A DNA stretch of 64,000 nucleotides, from positions 310,001-374,000 of the forward strand of contig NZ_FNTJ01000002.1 in assembly GCF_900105185.1 (NCBI RefSeq). Reading direction: 5' to 3'. The notes beneath the pieces are model-generated. The model searched no databases, was not told the DNA's origin, and saw nothing but the letters and a program-made list of their open reading frames with translations. This stretch comes from Pseudomonas saponiphila. GTDB taxonomy: Bacteria > Pseudomonadota > Gammaproteobacteria > Pseudomonadales > Pseudomonadaceae. Below are positions 61,723 to 64,000 of the stretch, piece after piece (position 1 is the first letter of the stretch; every line of letters starts with the position of its first letter). The translations under genes and the position numbers were made by a program.

Positions 61723-61738
61723 CTGTATACCCATACAG
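61723..61738. promoter_or_regulatory. LexA (SOS) box
   Basis: CTGTATACCCATACAG is the CTGT-N8-ACAG LexA consensus with near-ideal spacer. It lies 15 bp before the start of the radical SAM gene. In P. aeruginosa the equivalent gene (PA0069) is a known LexA target, which agrees. Confidence 0.9.
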
Positions 61739-61753
61739 TAATGGAGCGCTCCC

Positions 61754-62812
61754 ATGTTCACTCCCCTGCCTCCCCGTGGTCGTGGTACCGCGAGCAATCC
61801 GCACAACCGTTTCGCGCCCAAGCGTTCGGTGGCCGAGGACGACGGCTGGTACCAGGAGGTGCCGCTGACCCAGGGCACCGAAGTGCGTTTTGAGACGGCG
61901 AAATCCATCATCACCCGCAACAGTTCGCCGGACCTGCCCTTCGATCGTTCGATCAACCCCTATCGCGGCTGCGAGCATGGTTGCATCTACTGCTATGCGC
62001 GACCCAGCCACGCTTACTGGGACCTGTCGCCGGGGCTGGACTTTGAAACCAAGCTGATCGCCAAGAGCAACGCCGCCGCCCTGCTGGAGCAGCAGTTGTC
62101 CAAGCCCGGTTATCGCTGCGCGCCGATCAACCTGGGGTCCAACACCGATCCCTATCAGCCCATCGAGCGCGAGCAGCAACTGACCCGGCGCACCCTGGAA
62201 GTGCTGCTGCGCTATCGGCACCCGGTGACCATCGTCACCAAGGGGTCGCTGATCCTGCGGGACCTGGACCTGTTGGCCGAGCTGGCCCGGCAGCGGCTGG
62301 TGGCGGTGATGATCAGCCTGACCACCCTGGACGATGAGTTGAAGCGCATTCTCGAACCTCGGGCGGCGGCGCCCAAGGCGCGATTGCGGGCGATCCGGGT
62401 GATGCGTGAAGCAGGTATTCCGGTCGGGGTGCTGTGTTCACCGATGATCCCGATGATCAACGACAGCGAGCTGGAAAGCCTGCTTGCCGAGGCCCATGCC
62501 GCCGGGGCGCAAAGCGCGGCCTACATGATGCTGCGGCTGCCCCTGGAAGTGGCGCCGCTGTTCGAGGAATGGCTGGCGGCGCATTACCCGCAGCGCGCCG
62601 CCCACGTGCTCAGCCTGATCCGTCAGAGCCGCGGCGGTGAGCTGTATGACAGTCGTTTTGGCAGCCGCATGCGCGGCGAGGGACCTTTCGCCGAGTTGCT
62701 GGCCCAGCGTTTTGCCAAGGCTCTCAAGCGTCTGGGGCTCAATCGCCGCGAGGTGTTCGATCTCGACTGTTCGGCCTTCTGTCCGCCGGGCGGACAGATG
62801 TCGTTGCTGTGA
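61754..62812 (+). CDS. PA0069-type radical SAM protein
   Basis: The 352-residue protein has the Fe-S motif CEHGCIYCYARPSHAY (CxxxCxxC) and is of the SplB-like/PA0069 radical SAM group. The exact reaction is unknown; relation to spore photoproduct lyase and the LexA control suggest a DNA-damage role. The start MFTPLPPRGRG at 61754 sits right after the SOS box. Confidence 0.92.
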   Translation: MFTPLPPRGRGTASNPHNRFAPKRSVAEDDGWYQEVPLTQGTEVRFETAKSIITRNSSPDLPFDRSINPYRGCEHGCIYCYARPSHAYWDLSPGLDFETKLIAKSNAAALLEQQLSKPGYRCAPINLGSNTDPYQPIEREQQLTRRTLEVLLRYRHPVTIVTKGSLILRDLDLLAELARQRLVAVMISLTTLDDELKRILEPRAAAPKARLRAIRVMREAGIPVGVLCSPMIPMINDSELESLLAEAHAAGAQSAAYMMLRLPLEVAPLFEEWLAAHYPQRAAHVLSLIRQSRGGELYDSRFGSRMRGEGPFAELLAQRFAKALKRLGLNRREVFDLDCSAFCPPGGQMSLL

Positions 62813-62939
62813 ACGGCATTGGCCTATCGTTGAGTGACCCAGTGGTCGCGGGCGGCGGCTCGGTTATTTCTTAATCGATTACTGGCGTCGTGCCGGATAA
62901 TTCTGGAAAATTCACCAAATCCGACAGAGAGGCTGAATC

Positions 62940-63674
62940 ATGAGTGACAAAGATAAACAGCCGTTGGCTGCGTCGGCTCCGGCACCCACCGAGGTTGGCG
63001 AAACCGCCGATGCAGCGCTGCAGCATATCGTTGACGGCTTTTTGCATTTTCATCATGAAGTCTTCCCGCAGCAGGAAGAGTTGTTCAAGAAACTGGCCAC
63101 GGCCCAGCGGCCGCGGGCGATGTTCATTGCTTGTGCCGATTCGCGCATCGTTCCCGAACTCATCACCCAAAGCTCCCCGGGCGACCTGTTCGTGACCCGC
63201 AACGTGGGTAACGTGGTGCCGCCTTACGGGCAGATGAACGGTGGTGTGTCGACGGCGATCGAGTACGCGGTGCTGGCCCTGGGGGTGCATCACATCATCG
63301 TCTGCGGGCATTCGGACTGCGGCGCCATGCGCGCGGTGCTCAACCCCCAGAGCCTGGAGAAGATGCCCACGGTCAAGGCCTGGCTGCGCCATGCCGAAGT
63401 GGCGCGGACCATGGTCCACGAGAACTGCGATTGCGCCGACGAGTCGTCCAGCATGCATGTGCTGACCGAAGAGAACGTCATCGCCCAGTTGCAGCACCTG
63501 CGCACCCACCCTTCCGTGGCCTCGCGCATGGCCAACGGCCAGTTGTTCATCCATGGCTGGGTCTATGACATCGAAACCAGCTCGATCAAGGCCTACGACG
63601 CGGACAAGGGTTGCTTCCTGCCGCTCGATGGCAGCCACCCGATCCCGGTTGCCACGCCCAAAGCGCGTTTCTAA
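62940..63674 (+). CDS. beta-class carbonic anhydrase
   Basis: The 244-residue enzyme interconverts CO2 and bicarbonate. Zinc ligands and catalytic pair are visible in FIACADSRIVPELITQ (Cys, Asp-Arg) and IIVCGHSDCGAMRAV (His, Cys). In Pseudomonas it is often followed by a SulP transporter, which would lie past the window end. The start MSDKDKQPL is used. Confidence 0.95.
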   Translation: MSDKDKQPLAASAPAPTEVGETADAALQHIVDGFLHFHHEVFPQQEELFKKLATAQRPRAMFIACADSRIVPELITQSSPGDLFVTRNVGNVVPPYGQMNGGVSTAIEYAVLALGVHHIIVCGHSDCGAMRAVLNPQSLEKMPTVKAWLRHAEVARTMVHENCDCADESSSMHVLTEENVIAQLQHLRTHPSVASRMANGQLFIHGWVYDIETSSIKAYDADKGCFLPLDGSHPIPVATPKARF

Positions 63675-63693
63675 ATTCCCTTGAGTGGTAGCA

Positions 63694-63723
63694 GCCAGGG
63701 CCGCCGTCTGGCGGCCCTGGCTT
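63694..63723. terminator. strong hairpin after carbonic anhydrase
   Basis: AGCCAGGGCCGCC, loop GTCT and GGCGGCCCTGGCT form a perfect 13-bp stem 20 bp after the stop. There is no T-run, so it may be a weak terminator or an mRNA-stabilising structure. Confidence 0.5.
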
Positions 63724-64000
63724 GGTCACGCCCGAAGTACAGCCAGGAGCAGGGTGCACGCTGCCCTGCCTTGGCAACTGCTGGTAGGCGGGAGTCGGGC
63801 CGGCCGCGCCAGGGGCTTGCGGCTGCTGATCGAAACACGGGGAGTGAAGCGGCGCCTGGAAGGCTGGTCGAGCACCAAGGGTGGGCACTGCAGGGCAAGA
63901 GGCTGGACCGAAGGTTGGGCGCGCGGCGCTCGCAGAGGGCCGGCCCTTCGCCACAAGGCTCGTTGCGAGCCTTGCTGGCGAGGCGTGGGTCAGGCGGCGG
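63724..64000. other. end of window, no convincing gene
   Basis: The last 277 bp have open frames on both strands but none with a ribosome-binding site or recognisable motif. A hairpin AAGGCTCG-TTG-CGAGCCTT lies at 63955-63974. Any neighbouring gene begins outside the window. Confidence 0.5.

Noticed and set aside
63586..63956. Minus-strand frames at the window end
   Set aside because: They have no ribosome-binding site or motif, and partly oppose carbonic anhydrase.

Overview
The window is the replication-origin end of a Pseudomonas chromosome, most likely from the P. fluorescens complex (fluorescens / protegens / chlororaphis type). The evidence is the order oriC-dnaA-dnaN-recF-gyrB followed by the block plsC-like, gmhB, glyS, glyQ, tag, htrB-like, PilZ, trkA, rsmB, fmt, def, dprA, tsaC, qor, hemF, aroE, then betC, trpI/trpBA, prlC/yheV and a PA0069-type radical SAM gene, which is the layout known from P. 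aeruginosa PA0001-PA0069. High GC, GTG starts and fluorescens-type REP palindromes (GTAGGAGCCGGCTTGCCGGCGA) agree. Identity is judged from recognised sequence features only; no database search was run.

Layout. 1-584 holds oriC (DnaA boxes and an AT-rich stretch); 585-6814 the replication genes dnaA, dnaN, recF and gyrB. 6929-9073 is an accessory island of small proteins resembling polymorphic-toxin immunity proteins (Imm21-like remnant, two DUF4265-like, Imm10-like, Imm33-like) with no toxin gene beside them. 9101-16729 is a signalling locus: an OmpR-type regulator divergent from a FecR-domain protein and a CHASE2 histidine kinase. The fecR gene is split by a complete 2.64-kb IS21-family element with a 7-bp target duplication. 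16910-29409 and on to 33065 is housekeeping: phospholipid, heptose and lipid A enzymes, glycyl-tRNA synthetase, potassium uptake, the def-fmt-rsmB-trkA translation/maturation cluster, DNA uptake (dprA), tRNA t6A (tsaC), heme (hemF) and shikimate (aroE) synthesis. The tsaP/LysM gene expected between def and dprA seems deleted.

33168-43600 holds transport and catabolism: a SulP transporter, a choline-sulfate module (betC, choX, LysR regulator), a UbiA paralogue with a DoxX protein, a second LysR gene, a DOPA-dioxygenase-like protein, and an amine oxidase under a GntR repressor with two identical 15-bp operators. 43700-50938 has RcnB-like, trpBA with divergent trpI, stress-type small proteins (ElaB/YqjD, dodecin, two DUF1161 proteins, OsmC) and a luciferase-like oxidoreductase. 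51103-63674 has a lipoprotein metallopeptidase, a HAD phosphatase, a gamma-carbonic-anhydrase-like protein, prlC-yheV, a secreted tyrosine phosphatase, a three-subunit gluconate-2-dehydrogenase-type periplasmic enzyme, a radical SAM gene with a LexA box, and a beta-carbonic anhydrase.

The most noteworthy observations are: the orphan immunity-gene island; the IS21 insertion that splits a fecR/CHASE2-kinase signalling system; about sixteen perfect DnaA boxes (TTATCCACA) confined to the first 37 kb, including an inverted pair forming a perfect hairpin; the twin GntR operators; the LexA box; and the apparent loss of tsaP. No rRNA, tRNA or CRISPR array was seen.
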